In this document: positions 17,331 through 27,300 of the stretch, one piece after another | Layout of the letters: each line of letters begins with the position of its first letter | How positions within the stretch are numbered: the stretch's first letter is position 1 | Source: Solirubrobacter sp963837485 | GTDB lineage: Bacteria > Actinomycetota > Thermoleophilia > Solirubrobacterales > Solirubrobacteraceae | DNA length: 64,000 nt | Assembly: GCA_963837485.1 (NCBI GenBank) | Contig: CAWINP010000017.1 | Coordinates: 76,380-140,379 of the forward strand | Reading direction: 5' to 3' | Made by a program: the position numbers and the translations under genes | The notes under the pieces: generated by a model | Seen by the model: the letters and a program-made list of their open reading frames with translations, nothing else | What the model was told of the DNA's origin: nothing | Database searches by the model: none

Positions 17331-17522
17331 ATGACCAAGCCCGTCCACAAGACCAGCTACACCCGCTCCATCTACGTCCGCCCCGTCGGCCGCGGGCTCA
17401 TTCTCCAGGACGCCGAGGGCCAGCCCCACGTCGAGCAGTGGGTCGAGCAGGCGCTACGCGACGCCGGCCTGCTCACCGAACCGGACACGTGGGCCGCGGG
17501 CGGCCGCACGACCGAGCCGTAA
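17331..17522 (+). CDS. Small hypothetical protein, 63 aa
   Basis: ATG 17331 to TAA 17522. It encodes MTKPVHKTSYTRSIYVRPVG, RGLILQDAEGQPHVEQWVEQ and ALRDAGLL. The composition is balanced and a beta-hairpin followed by a helix is likely. No family is recognised and no strong ribosome binding site is visible. It is followed by a good terminator hairpin at 17614, which supports transcription of this strand. Confidence 0.45.
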   Translation: MTKPVHKTSYTRSIYVRPVGRGLILQDAEGQPHVEQWVEQALRDAGLLTEPDTWAAGGRTTEP

Positions 17523-17613
17523 CGCTCACGCTGCGCATCGAGCGCCCACCGGCGCCCTAGCCTCCGCCGCGGTCACACCCTTCCTCCCGCCGCGGCGCCC
17601 AGCACCGACGACG

Positions 17614-17636
17614 AAGCCCGCCAACCGGCGGGCTTT
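17614..17636 (+). terminator. Rho-independent terminator
   Basis: A 9-bp perfect stem, AAGCCCGCC (17614-17622) and GGCGGGCTT (17627-17635), with an AACC tetraloop followed by a short T-run. It lies about 90 bases downstream of the plus-strand 63-aa ORF. Confidence 0.7.
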
Positions 17637-17723
17637 CGCGCGTTCAAGGCCGCTCGTCACGTACGCGTACATCGCGATTCCAATGACGTGGCCTGCAAGT
17701 GAGAAAAGGGCCTGTTTGGGCTA

Positions 17724-17805
17724 CTGAGAACACTTCGGGCCCGAGTGGAGCGGCGCCCGAAACTACGTCATTTCCAGGAAGTTCTCAGCTACGAGAACTG
17801 AGAAC
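17724..17805. repeat. CTGAGAAC motif, three times, including an inverted pair
   Basis: CTGAGAAC occurs at 17724-17731 and 17798-17805, and inverted (GTTCTCAG) at 17781-17788. The last two form an 8-bp stem. They lie 22-46 bases past the pilC stop. This may be the 3' structure of the pilus operon transcript or a protein-binding site. The rest of the 304-base gap 17523-17826 holds only the terminator. Confidence 0.4.
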
Positions 17806-17826
17806 GCAGCCGCGAGCAGGTCCGCG

Positions 17827-19041
17827 CTACTTGATGGCGTCGTAGACCTTGAACATCGGCATGTACATCGCGACCACGATGAAGCCGACGATCCCGCCCA
17901 CGATGATGATCATGACCGGCTCGAGGATCGAGGTGAGCGCCTTGACCGCGGCCGCCACCTCGTCCTCGTAGAAGTCCGCGACCTTGGTGAGCATCGCGTC
18001 GAGGTTGCCCGTCTCCTCTCCGACGGCGATCATCTGGGCGACCATCGAGGGGAAGATCGGGTTGTCCTTCAGCGGCTCGGCGATCGACCCGCCGGACCGG
18101 ACCGACTCGATCACGTCGTCCATCGCCTTCTCGACGACGGCGTTGCCGGCGGTCTGGCCGGTCACCTCGATCGCCTGCATGATCGGCACGCCGGCGGAGT
18201 ACAGCGCGGCGAACGTGCGCGACCAGCGGGCGAGCGCGATCTTCTGGACGGTGATGCCGATCTTGAACGGGATCCGCAGGCGCAGGCGGTCCCACTGCGG
18301 ACGGCCGGTCTTGGACTTGCGCCACCTGCGGAAGCCGACCACGGTGCCGACCGTGACGATGAGCAGGATGTACCAGGAGCCCGTGACCAGGTGCGACGCC
18401 TGGACGGTGACCTTGGTGATCAGCGGCAGCTCGCCGCCGAAGTCCTTGAACACCTTCACGAACACGGGGACGATGAACGCGATCAGGCCGATCAGGACGC
18501 AGATCGCGAACGTCAGCACGACGGTCGGGTACGCCATCGCCGACTTGACCTGGCGGCGCAGCGCGTCGTCCTTCTCGAGCTGGTCGGAGACCCGCTCCAG
18601 CGCCTCCTCGAGCACGCCGCCGGTCTCGCCCGCGCGCACCATGGCGACGTAGAGCGGATTGAAGATCTTCGGGTGCTTCGCGAGCGCCTCGGAGAACGCG
18701 AGGCCGGACTCGATGTCCTCGCGGACGCGGCTGACCGTCTCCCTGAGCAGCTTGTTCTCGATCTGGTCCTCGAGCACGTAGAAGGCCCGCAGGAGCGTCA
18801 TGCCCGAGGAGATCATGGTCGCCAGCTGGCGCGTCATGACCGTCAGCTCGGTCGCCTTCACGCGCTTGACGAGCGTGAGCTCCATCTGCATGCCGGTCTT
18901 CTTCTCGGCAAGCTGGATGACCTTGAGCCCCTGCGTGCGCAGCTGCTCGGTGACCGCCTCCTTGGAGGGGCCGTGGATCGTGCCCTTCGACGGGACGCCG
19001 GCGCCGTCGACGGCCTTGTAGGTCCAGACCGCCGCGCTCAT
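17827..19041 (-). CDS. pilC: Type IV pilus inner-membrane platform protein PilC
   Basis: 404 aa from ATG 19041, overlapping the pilT stop as ATGA. It has two T2SSF domains (about residues 70-195 and 275-395) with the conserved region LATMISSGMTLLRAFYVLED, and VRAGETGGVLEEALERVSDQ with its second-domain counterpart IAVGEETGNLDAMLTKVADF. Three transmembrane segments follow the expected pattern. In the type IV pilus machine PilC is the rotor-like platform on which the ATPases PilB and PilT act. Last gene of the operon. Confidence 0.95.
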   Translation of the reverse strand: MSAAVWTYKAVDGAGVPSKGTIHGPSKEAVTEQLRTQGLKVIQLAEKKTGMQMELTLVKRVKATELTVMTRQLATMISSGMTLLRAFYVLEDQIENKLLRETVSRVREDIESGLAFSEALAKHPKIFNPLYVAMVRAGETGGVLEEALERVSDQLEKDDALRRQVKSAMAYPTVVLTFAICVLIGLIAFIVPVFVKVFKDFGGELPLITKVTVQASHLVTGSWYILLIVTVGTVVGFRRWRKSKTGRPQWDRLRLRIPFKIGITVQKIALARWSRTFAALYSAGVPIMQAIEVTGQTAGNAVVEKAMDDVIESVRSGGSIAEPLKDNPIFPSMVAQMIAVGEETGNLDAMLTKVADFYEDEVAAAVKALTSILEPVMIIIVGGIVGFIVVAMYMPMFKVYDAIK

Positions 19042-20123
19042 GCCGCCACCGGGCTCATGAGGCCCTGCGCGAGCCGGCGCATCTCGACCGGCTGCGACGA
19101 GCGCGACTCGGCGAGCGCCATCGTGATCTTGCCCTGGCGCACGAGGCCCGCGAGCGAGGAGTCCATCGTCTGCATGCCATGCTCGCCGCCCGTCTGGATC
19201 AGCGAGTAGATCTGGTGCGTCTTGCCCTCGCGGATCAGGTTGCGCACGCCCGGCGTGGGCACGAGCACCTCGGCGGCGACGCAGCGGCCCTGGCCGTCGG
19301 CCGTCGGCAGCAGCGTCTGGGTGACGACGCCCTGGAGGCCGATCGCCAGCTGGGCGCGGATCTGGCCCTGCTGCGTGGGCGGGAAGACGTCGATGATGCG
19401 GTCGATCGTCTGCGGCGCGTCCTGCGTGTGCAGCGTGGCGAACACGAGGTGGCCGGTCTCGGCCGCGGTCAGCGCCGTGCCGATCGTCTCCATGTCGCGC
19501 ATCTCCCCGACGAGGATCACGTCCGGGTCCTGGCGCAGCGCGGCCTTGAGGGCGAGCGCGAAGGACGCCGCGTCCTGGCCGAGCTCGCGCTGGTTGACGA
19601 TGCAGCGCTTGTGGCGGTGCAGGAACTCGATCGGGTCCTCGATCGTGAGGATGTGCTCGTCGCGCGTCTCGTTGATCTCGTTGATCAGCGACGCGAGCGT
19701 GGTCGACTTGCCGGAGCCCGTCGGGCCGGTCACGAGCACGATCCCGCGCGGCTTCTTGGCGAACCCGCGGATCACCGGCGGCAGGCCGAGCTGCTCGATC
19801 GGCACCGTCTCGGACGGGATCAGACGGAACGCGGCGCCGAGCGTGCCGCGCTGGAAGAACGTGTTGACGCGGAAGCGGCCGACGCCGGGCACCGAGTAGG
19901 CGAAGTCGAGCTGCCAGTTCGTCTCGAGCGACTGCCGCTGCGAGGACGAGAGGATCGCGTAGACGATCTCGCGCGTGTCCGTCGGCGTCAGGTTCGGCAT
20001 GCCATCCAGCGGCACCAGCGAGCCGCGCACGCGGATCGTCGGCGGCGCCCCGGAGGTGATGTGGAGGTCGCTCGCCTTGTGCTCGACGACCTTGAGCAGG
20101 ATGTCCGCGAAATCGAAGTTCAT
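19038..20123 (-). CDS. pilT: Type IV pilus retraction ATPase PilT
   Basis: Start at MNFDFADILLKVVEHKASDL (ATG 20123) preferred because GGAG lies just upstream; the frame is open to 20144. It has Walker A GPTGSGKSTTLASLI, Walker B VILVGEMRDMETI, a His box LVFATLHTQDA, and the PilT-specific C-terminal region TPGVRNLIREGKTHQIYSLI (the AIRNLIRE-type retraction motif). It powers pilus depolymerisation for twitching or DNA uptake. Coupled to pilC by a 4-bp overlap. Confidence 0.94.
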   Translation of the reverse strand: MNFDFADILLKVVEHKASDLHITSGAPPTIRVRGSLVPLDGMPNLTPTDTREIVYAILSSSQRQSLETNWQLDFAYSVPGVGRFRVNTFFQRGTLGAAFRLIPSETVPIEQLGLPPVIRGFAKKPRGIVLVTGPTGSGKSTTLASLINEINETRDEHILTIEDPIEFLHRHKRCIVNQRELGQDAASFALALKAALRQDPDVILVGEMRDMETIGTALTAAETGHLVFATLHTQDAPQTIDRIIDVFPPTQQGQIRAQLAIGLQGVVTQTLLPTADGQGRCVAAEVLVPTPGVRNLIREGKTHQIYSLIQTGGEHGMQTMDSSLAGLVRQGKITMALAESRSSQPVEMRRLAQGLMSPVAA

Positions 20124-20176
20124 AGCCACTCCACTCATCGGCACCCCGACGGCGATGCCTTAGTGGGGCCCAGGCC

Positions 20177-21982
20177 CTAGCGAGTGCCTGCTACGCGGGC
20201 GATCTCGGCGATCGACGTGAGCCCGCGGCGGACCTTCTCGAGCCCGTCCTCGCGCAGGCGCATCATGCCCTCGTGCACGGCCGCATGGGCGATCGTCTCG
20301 GAGGGCTCGCGGGCCACCGCCAGCGAGCGGATCGTGTCCGAGACCCACATCACCTCATAGAGACCGATCCGGCCCTTGTAGCCCGAGCCGCCGCAGCGCG
20401 CGCAGCCGACCGGCTCGTACGCCTCCAGGGCCAGGCCGACGTTGAAGCCGTTCGCGCGCATCACCTCGGCGGTGATCGTCGTGCGCCGCTTGCACTCCTC
20501 GCACAGCAGTCGCGCGAGCCGCTGGGCGACGACGCAGTCGACCGCGGAGCCGACGAGGAACGGCTCGATGCCCATCTCGATCAGTCGGGTGACCGCGCCC
20601 GGCGCGTCGTTGGTGTGCAGCGTCGACAGCACCAAGTGGCCCGTGAGGGCAGCCTCGATGGCGATCTGCGCCGTCTCGCGGTCCCGGATCTCGCCGACCA
20701 TGATGATGTCGGGGTCGGCGCGCATCATCGAGCGCAGGCCGGAGGCGAACGTCAGGCCCGCCTTGTTGTTGACCTGAACCTGCGTGATGCCGGCGAGCTG
20801 GTACTCGACCGGATCCTCGATCGTGATGATGTTCTTCTCGACCGTGTTGAGCTGGTTCAGCGCGCCGTACAGCGACGTCGACTTGCCCGAGCCGGTCGGA
20901 CCGGTCACCAGCACCGCGCCGTGCGCCTGCTGAAACGCCTTCGTGAACCGCTCGAGCGCCTGCGGCAGCATGCCGAGCTCCTCGAGCTCGATCATCACCT
21001 TGCTCTGGTCGAGGATTCGCATGACGACCTTCTCGCCCCAGGACGACGGCAGCGTGGCCACGCGGAGGTCGATCGGCTTGCTCGCCACCTCGAGCGAGAT
21101 GCGGCCGTCCTGCGGGATCCGGCGCTCGGCGATGTCGAGGTCGGAGAGGATCTTCACGCGCGAGATGACGGCCGGCACCGCGCTGGTCGGGACGGTGGCG
21201 GCCTCCTGCAGCACGCCGTCGATGCGGAAGCGGATCCGCATCTCGTCCTCGCCCGGCTCGAAATGGATGTCCGACGAGCCGCGCTCGACCGCGTCCTTGA
21301 TCACGCGGTGCACGAGCTGGATGACCGACGCGTCCTCGCCGCCCACCCCGAAGTGCACCGTCTGGTTGTCCTGCCGGTAGTCGTAGGCCGGGCCGCCGCC
21401 GGGCGGGGCCTGCGGTTGGACGCCTGGGTCCGCGCCCTCCTCGGCCTCCTCGGGCGCGGTCGCGCCGTCGCCGAAGTTCGGGTCCTGGAGGCGCTCGAGC
21501 AGCCGCTCGACGTCGGCCAGTGACGCGACCGCCGGGCGCACCTCGTAGCCGGTCATCACCGCGATGTCGTCGATCGCCAGCACGTTGGCGGGATCCACCA
21601 TGGCCACCAGCAGCGTCCGGTCGCCGGCGAAGGAGACCGGTACGGCCTGGTAGCGCTTGACCGCCGCGGGCGCGACGAGCTTGGCCGCGTCGGGGTCGAC
21701 GCGGTAGGCGCCGAGGTCGATGTGGTCGAGGCCGAAGCGCTCGGCCACCGCGCGCGCGAGCTGATCGCTGTTGAGCGTGCCGTCGGTGACGAGCACGCGC
21801 TCAGGGGCCGAGCCGTTTTCGGTGCCGCGCTCGATCGCCATGTCCATCGTGCCCCGGTCAACGAAACCGAGGTCGACCAGCACGTCGGTGAGGACGCGTC
21901 CAGAGCCACCGCGGCGCGAGGGCTGCGTGATGCCGTTGCGCTTCGGGCGGGCGGCGGCTGTTTCGGTCGTGGGGGAGCTCAT
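20177..21982 (-). CDS. pilB: Type IV pilus assembly ATPase PilB
   Basis: 601 aa from ATG 21982 (MSSPTTETAAARPKRNGITQ), which overlaps the aroE stop as ATGA. The frame is open 63 codons further upstream, inside aroE. An N-terminal MshEN/T2SSE_N domain (RVLTDVLVDLGFVDRGTMDM) precedes Walker A VTGPTGSGKSTSLYGAL, Walker B IIMVGEIRDRETA, and the tetracysteine zinc site (LLCEECK, CARCGGSGYKGR). It drives pilus extension. Confidence 0.94.
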   Translation of the reverse strand: MSSPTTETAAARPKRNGITQPSRRGGSGRVLTDVLVDLGFVDRGTMDMAIERGTENGSAPERVLVTDGTLNSDQLARAVAERFGLDHIDLGAYRVDPDAAKLVAPAAVKRYQAVPVSFAGDRTLLVAMVDPANVLAIDDIAVMTGYEVRPAVASLADVERLLERLQDPNFGDGATAPEEAEEGADPGVQPQAPPGGGPAYDYRQDNQTVHFGVGGEDASVIQLVHRVIKDAVERGSSDIHFEPGEDEMRIRFRIDGVLQEAATVPTSAVPAVISRVKILSDLDIAERRIPQDGRISLEVASKPIDLRVATLPSSWGEKVVMRILDQSKVMIELEELGMLPQALERFTKAFQQAHGAVLVTGPTGSGKSTSLYGALNQLNTVEKNIITIEDPVEYQLAGITQVQVNNKAGLTFASGLRSMMRADPDIIMVGEIRDRETAQIAIEAALTGHLVLSTLHTNDAPGAVTRLIEMGIEPFLVGSAVDCVVAQRLARLLCEECKRRTTITAEVMRANGFNVGLALEAYEPVGCARCGGSGYKGRIGLYEVMWVSDTIRSLAVAREPSETIAHAAVHEGMMRLREDGLEKVRRGLTSIAEIARVAGTR

Positions 21983-22776
21983 GTGGCGATGTCGCTGACG
22001 GCCTCCCGCATCGCCTGGTCGGGAGCCGTCCGGCCGGTCCAGCGCTCCAGTGAGGCTGCGCCCTGGGCGACCAGGATCTCCAGCCCGTCGACCACCTCCG
22101 CTCCGGCAGCCTTGGCGGCCTGGAGGAGGAGGGTGCCGCCGAGTCGGTAGACCATGTCCACCACCAGGCAACCGGCACCCAGTTCATCGGCCCGCAGGGG
22201 TAGCGCCTTGAACGTCTCGCCTGGGTTGGAGAGCCCAATTGCCGTGCAGTTTACGACGATGTCGGCGGGCTCCGCGCGCTCGACCGCGACGGCGCCGAGC
22301 TCGGCGGCGACCGCGGCCGCGCGCTCGGGCGTCCGGTTCCAGACGCGCACCTCGGTGGCCCCGGCCTGGAGCAGTGCGTAGATCACCGCGCGCGCGGATC
22401 CGCCGGCGCCGAGCACGAGCGCGGTCTTGCCGTAGGCCGAGCGCCCAAGCGCGGCGAGGAAGCCCGACGCGTCGGTGTTGTCGGCGTGGATCGCGCCGCC
22501 CGGCTCGAACGTGAGCGTGTTGGCGGCGCCGATGGCGCGCGCGGACTCAGAAGCCGCGTCGGCGAGCGCGAGCGCCGCCTGCTTGTGCGGGATCGTTACG
22601 TTGACGCCGCGGAAGCCGAGGACCGGCAGCGCGCGGACGGTCTCGGCGAACAGGCCGGGCGGCAGCGGGAGGCGCTGGTAGCGCCAGTCGAGCCCGAGCA
22701 CGGCGAGCGCGGCATTGTGCATCTGCGGCGAGCGCGAGTGGGCCACCGGCCACCCGCACACCCCCAGCCGCGTCAC
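21979..22776 (-). CDS. aroE: Shikimate dehydrogenase
   Basis: 265 aa from GTG 22776, overlapping the mltG stop by GTGA. It converts 3-dehydroshikimate to shikimate with NADPH in aromatic amino-acid synthesis. Visible motifs are the substrate-binding VAHSRSPQMHN, catalytic Lys in NVTIPHKQAAL, Asp in NTDASGF, the glycine-rich GAGGSARAVIYAL, the NADP-selecting NRT, and the C-terminal DGLEILVAQGAASLERWTG. The position between mltG and pilB is typical of this lineage and does not imply a role in pili. Confidence 0.93.
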   Translation of the reverse strand: MTRLGVCGWPVAHSRSPQMHNAALAVLGLDWRYQRLPLPPGLFAETVRALPVLGFRGVNVTIPHKQAALALADAASESARAIGAANTLTFEPGGAIHADNTDASGFLAALGRSAYGKTALVLGAGGSARAVIYALLQAGATEVRVWNRTPERAAAVAAELGAVAVERAEPADIVVNCTAIGLSNPGETFKALPLRADELGAGCLVVDMVYRLGGTLLLQAAKAAGAEVVDGLEILVAQGAASLERWTGRTAPDQAMREAVSDIAT

Positions 22777-24251
22777 TTGACCGGGTTCGCCTTCTGATAC
22801 TTCTGCACGTCGCGCTCGAACTGCGCGTCGGTGCTCGAGAACGCGTGCTCGCCGGACTTGCCCGGCTTGCGAACGTAGAAGAGGTACTTCTTGCCGGCCG
22901 GATGCGCGGCGGCCTTCAGCGACGCGAGGCCCGGGTTGCCGATCGGCGTCGGCGGCAGGCCGCGGTTCACGCGCGTGTTGAACGGCTCGTCGGCGTCGAG
23001 CTCGGACTGCCGGATCGGGCGCGTCCAGTTGTTCGTGTAGTAGCGGATCGTGGCGTCGATGCTGAGCGTCATGCCCTGCTTGAGCCGGTTGTAGATCACG
23101 GCCGAGACCAGCGCCCGCTCGCGCGGCACCTGCACCTCGCGCTCGATCATCGAGGCGATGATGAGGATGTCGTAGCGCGTCAGGTGCTTCTTGGAGGCGT
23201 AGCTCATGTCGACGTGCTTGAAGTTCTCCTGGAACGCGTCGAGCTGCTCGCCGACCAGCTTCTTCGCGGTGGCGCCCTCCGCCAGTGTGTACGTCGCCGG
23301 GAAGAGGAAGCCCTCGGCGGTCTTGGTGCCCTTCGGCGCGCCGAGAGCGCGGACGCGCTTGGTCACCGCGTCGCCGGCGCTGGCCTTCAGGTAGTCGCCC
23401 TCCACCCCGTTCCTGGCGACGGTCGGCGCCAGCTCGCGGCGCGACGGGCCCTCGGGGAGCGTCAGCTTGAACGTCGGCGCCGCCTTGGCGTCGCGGGGGC
23501 CGCGGGTGAGCACCGCGATCGCGTCGCCGTTGGCCATCCCCTTCGCGAGCGTGAAGCGGCCTGCGTGCAGCTTGCCGCGGCGCCCCGTGAGCGTGGCGTT
23601 GACCTGGAAGAACCTCGCCGAGTCGATCACGCCCTTGGCCTCGAGCAGCTTGCCGATGTCGCCGGCGTCGGCGCCCGGCGGCACCGTGACCTCGATCGAC
23701 CCGCTGCCGGCGCCGTGGAACGGCTGGAACGTCGCGTTGATCACGTACAGCGCGACCAGGATCACGACCAGCGCGATCACGCCGAAGGCGCGCCGGCCCC
23801 AGTAGCCGGCGCGGCCGCGGCGCGGCCCGGTCGGCGCGAGCTTGCGCGGCTTCGCGGACGGCGGGCGCTCCAGCGGCGGGTCGGTCACCGCCACGGCGTG
23901 CTCCTCCGTGCCCTCCGGCGCGTCGAGGGATTCCCTGACGGCACGCTCCGGGCCCTCCGGCGCGTCGAGGGATTCCCCGACGGCACGCTCGCGAGGAATG
24001 CGACGCACCGTTGGCTCAGCGTCGGGCGTCTCGAACTCCGGCACGTACTCCACCGTGTGCTGCGGCTCGGGCGGCGGCGGCGGAGGTGGCGGCGGCTCGG
24101 GCCGCTGGAAGTCGTTCATGTCGGGCGGGCGCACCGCGTCCTGGAAGGCCTCCGGCGGCAGCGGCTTGCCGGCGCGCCGAGCCGCGCGCTCCGCCGCGGC
24201 GCGGGCGCGATCCTCTGCGGTTCGTGTGTCGTCCGAGCGCTTGCCGAACAA
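22773..24251 (-). CDS. mltG: Endolytic transglycosylase MltG
   Basis: 492 aa from TTG 24251, with AGGAG 8-12 bases upstream. A disordered cytoplasmic N-terminus of about 150 residues contains poly-Pro and a duplicated 14-mer. Then comes one transmembrane helix (AFGVIALVVILVALYVINAT) and a YceG domain with the catalytic Glu in IIASMIEREVQVPRE. It cleaves nascent glycan strands and ends peptidoglycan polymerisation. The conserved linkage alaS-ruvX-mltG-aroE supports the call. Confidence 0.93.
   Translation of the reverse strand: MFGKRSDDTRTAEDRARAAAERAARRAGKPLPPEAFQDAVRPPDMNDFQRPEPPPPPPPPPEPQHTVEYVPEFETPDAEPTVRRIPRERAVGESLDAPEGPERAVRESLDAPEGTEEHAVAVTDPPLERPPSAKPRKLAPTGPRRGRAGYWGRRAFGVIALVVILVALYVINATFQPFHGAGSGSIEVTVPPGADAGDIGKLLEAKGVIDSARFFQVNATLTGRRGKLHAGRFTLAKGMANGDAIAVLTRGPRDAKAAPTFKLTLPEGPSRRELAPTVARNGVEGDYLKASAGDAVTKRVRALGAPKGTKTAEGFLFPATYTLAEGATAKKLVGEQLDAFQENFKHVDMSYASKKHLTRYDILIIASMIEREVQVPRERALVSAVIYNRLKQGMTLSIDATIRYYTNNWTRPIRQSELDADEPFNTRVNRGLPPTPIGNPGLASLKAAAHPAGKKYLFYVRKPGKSGEHAFSSTDAQFERDVQKYQKANPVK
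23910..23993 (-). repeat. 42-bp tandem duplication in mltG
   Basis: Two adjacent 42-bp units (23910-23951 and 23952-23993) differ at only a few bases. They encode RAVGESLDAPEGPE followed by RAVRESLDAPEGTE in the disordered N-terminal tail of MltG. The low divergence suggests a recent in-frame duplication. Confidence 0.8.
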
Positions 24252-24332
24252 ATGGAACTCCTGGGTGCCCCGCCGAAGGTCGACTACGGGCGGGGTTGGC
24301 GACCGGGGCGCATCCTAGCGAGCGCCCCCGAC

Positions 24333-27300
24333 CTATCCAGTGTGACGGTCCTCGGCTTCGAGCAACAGATGCAGCGGCAGGCCGTCCTCGCCCAGCTCCA
24401 CCGACAGCCTTCCGACCACCGGGACCATCAGGCCCTGGCCGTGCATGTAGGTGCTGGAGAGCTCGACCGAGGTCAGCTCCCCGAGGCCGAGCCGGCGCAG
24501 CTGCTCGAGCTGGTCCTTGTAGTCGCGGCGGTCGTGCGGCGACGGCCAGGCGGCCTTGGTGAACTCGTGCTCCTGGTAGCCGACCAGCTTCGCGAACGCC
24601 GGGTTGAGCTCCTTGAACTTGCCGTCGAGCGCGAGGATCGCCATCGGCGTCGTCACGTCGTCGAAGCCGTGGCGCGGCTCGCGCTTGACCGGCGCGGGCT
24701 TCTTGACGGGGTGCGCGGCCTGGCGGCGTGCGCCGGCGTTGCGCGCGGCGGCGAGGCCGAGGATCTGCTGGAAGACCTCGGTGACGCGCTCGGTTGAGCC
24801 GTCGCCGACGATCTGCGCGGCCTTGCGCGCCTGCTCGGCCTCGCGGCGGGCGATCACCGCGGCCTGTCCGGCCGAGGAGAGCCCCTGCTTGAGCTCGTCG
24901 AGGTTGGAGATCGCGAACGCGACCTCGGCCTGCATCGCCTCGACGCGCTGGTTGCCGCGCTCGGCGGCAGCGCGCGCGGCGACGGCGTCGGCCTTGATGG
25001 TGTCGGCGGCCTCGCGGACTCCCGCCAGCTCGGCGCGCAGCGTCTCGAGCCCGCTCCGCGCGGCCTCGGCGACCTCGCGCACGGCCGACAGCTCGGTGCG
25101 CAGCGCGGCGGAGCGCTCGCCGGCGGCCTCGCCGGCTTGGGCGACGGTCTCGCCGAGCCGCTCGACCTGGGAGCCGACCGCGTCCAGGCGCGTGCGGCCG
25201 GACGCCAGCTCGCCGCTCAGCGCGGCGGCGCGCTCGTCGACCGCGGTCAGCCGCTCGGCCAGGCCGTCGGCCGTGGCGCGCGCCTCGGCGGCGTCCGCAC
25301 GCGCGGTGGCGGCCGACTCGGCCGACTCGCGCACGCCGGCCAGCGACTCGCCGAGCCGCTCGACGTCGCCGCCCAGCAGCGAGAGCTTCTCGCTCGTGTT
25401 CTCGAGCTCGCGGCGGACCGCGGCGCCCTCCTCGCGGGCCTTCGCAGCATCCTCGCGCGCGGCGGCGGCGGCGCCGGACACAGTCGCCGCAGCTTCACGG
25501 GCGCCGAGCGCCTCGGTCTCGGCCCGCGCGATCTGGCCGCGGGCGGCCTCGAGCTCGCCGCCGAGGCGGGTGAGATCGCCGCGGGTCGCGTGGACGTCGG
25601 CGAGCACCGTGCCCGCGCCGCGATCGACCTCGGCGATGCGATCGAGCGCCTCGCGGGCCATCCCGAGCGCCTCGTCGGCGCTGGGCAGCGCATCGAGCCG
25701 GTCGTTGAGCGCGGCGAGCTCGTCGTGCAGCTGGATCGCGTCGATCCGCTCGCGCAGCGCGTGCACCTCGTCGCGGCTGGCGACCGACTGCAGCCCCTGA
25801 CGCAGGACGAGCAGCTCCTCGCGGCTCGCGAGCCCGTCGATCCGCTCGCGCAGCGCCGTCAGCTCGGCGGCGGACGCGACGCGCGAGGACATCGCCTCGA
25901 TCCGCGCGTGCAGCGCGGCGAGCTGGGTCTGGGCGTCGCCGACGAGCGACTGGACCTCCTCGCGAACTGCGGCCTCCTCCGGCGCGCGGTCGGCGACGCG
26001 CTCGTGGGCGGCGATCTGCGTGCGCAGCTCGGCCAGCTCGTCGGTGGCGCGGCGGGCGGCGGCCTCGTGGCGCTCGACGGCCTCGCGCAGCGAGGCGAGC
26101 TCTTCGCGCGGGTCCTCGCGCGTCTCCAAGGCCGTGCGCAGCTCGGCCGCGGCGGCGCCCTGGCGCTCGACGACGGTGCGAAGCTCAGCCAGCTCGGCGG
26201 ACTGGGCGCGGGCGGCCTCGCCCTCCTCGCGCAGCGCGTCGACGCGGGTGCGCAGGGCCTCGGCCTCGCGCGCCAGCTCCTCGAGCCGGCGGCGGTCGTC
26301 GCCGGCCAGGCCCTCAGCTTCGTGGCGCTCGACGGTGACGGCGGAAAGCTGGTCGCGGACCGCGTCGGCCTCGCGCTGGACGCGCTCGACGCGCTCCAGC
26401 GCGCCGGCCAGCTCGGCCCGGGCGGCCTCGCGCTCGCGCTCGCGGTCGCGCTCGAGCCGCTCGATCGTCTCGCTCAGGTCGTGCTTGGCGGTCTGCAGCG
26501 CCTCCTCGTGCTCGGCGCGGACGCGCTCGAGCTGCGCGGTCAGCTCCGCGGGGTCGCCGCCGCGGGTGCGCTCGAGCTCCTCGATCCGGGCCTCGAAGCC
26601 GGCGCGGGCGGCGTCGGCGCGGCGTGCGGCCTCCTCGGCGCGCGCCTCGGCGGCGGCGAGCGCCTCGGCAAAGCGTGCGTCGGCGCCGGCGGCGGACTCG
26701 TTGCCGGAGCGCTCGAGCTGGTCCACGCGCGCCGCGAGCTGCGCCTGCACGGACTCCGCGGCAGCCAGCGCGCGGCGGCGGTCGGCGTCGACCTCGTCGC
26801 CGTCCAGGCGGGCGCGCTCGAGCCGCTCGATGCGGGCGAGCAGCTCGACGTCCGGCACGGGCGCCGACAGCTCGGCGCGCAGCGCCTCGGCGTCGCGCTC
26901 GGCCTGGGCGGCGCGCGCCTCGGCCTCGCGGCGGGCCTCCTCGAGCTGCGCGGGCAGGCCGTTGGCGACGCGCTCGAGCTCGTCGATGCGCTCCAGCGCG
27001 CTCAGCAGGCGCGCGACGACGGCGGCGGCGTCGTCGAGATCGGCGACGGAGCCCTGGATGCCCGGGTCCGGGTTGGTCAGGCGCTCCTCGGTATCGGCGT
27101 CGGAGGCCTCGCGCTGGGCGGCGCGGCGCGCGAGCTCCTCGTCGACCCACGGCGTGGAGACCAGCGGCGTGAAGACGATCAGCGTGCCGGCCGTGCGCCA
27201 GCCCTCCCACGGCTGCGGGTTGGGCTCGAGCGCCTGGCGCAGCGCGCGCACGACGACGGGGTGCTGCTGACGCATGCGCAGCAGCATCAGGTTCATCGGC

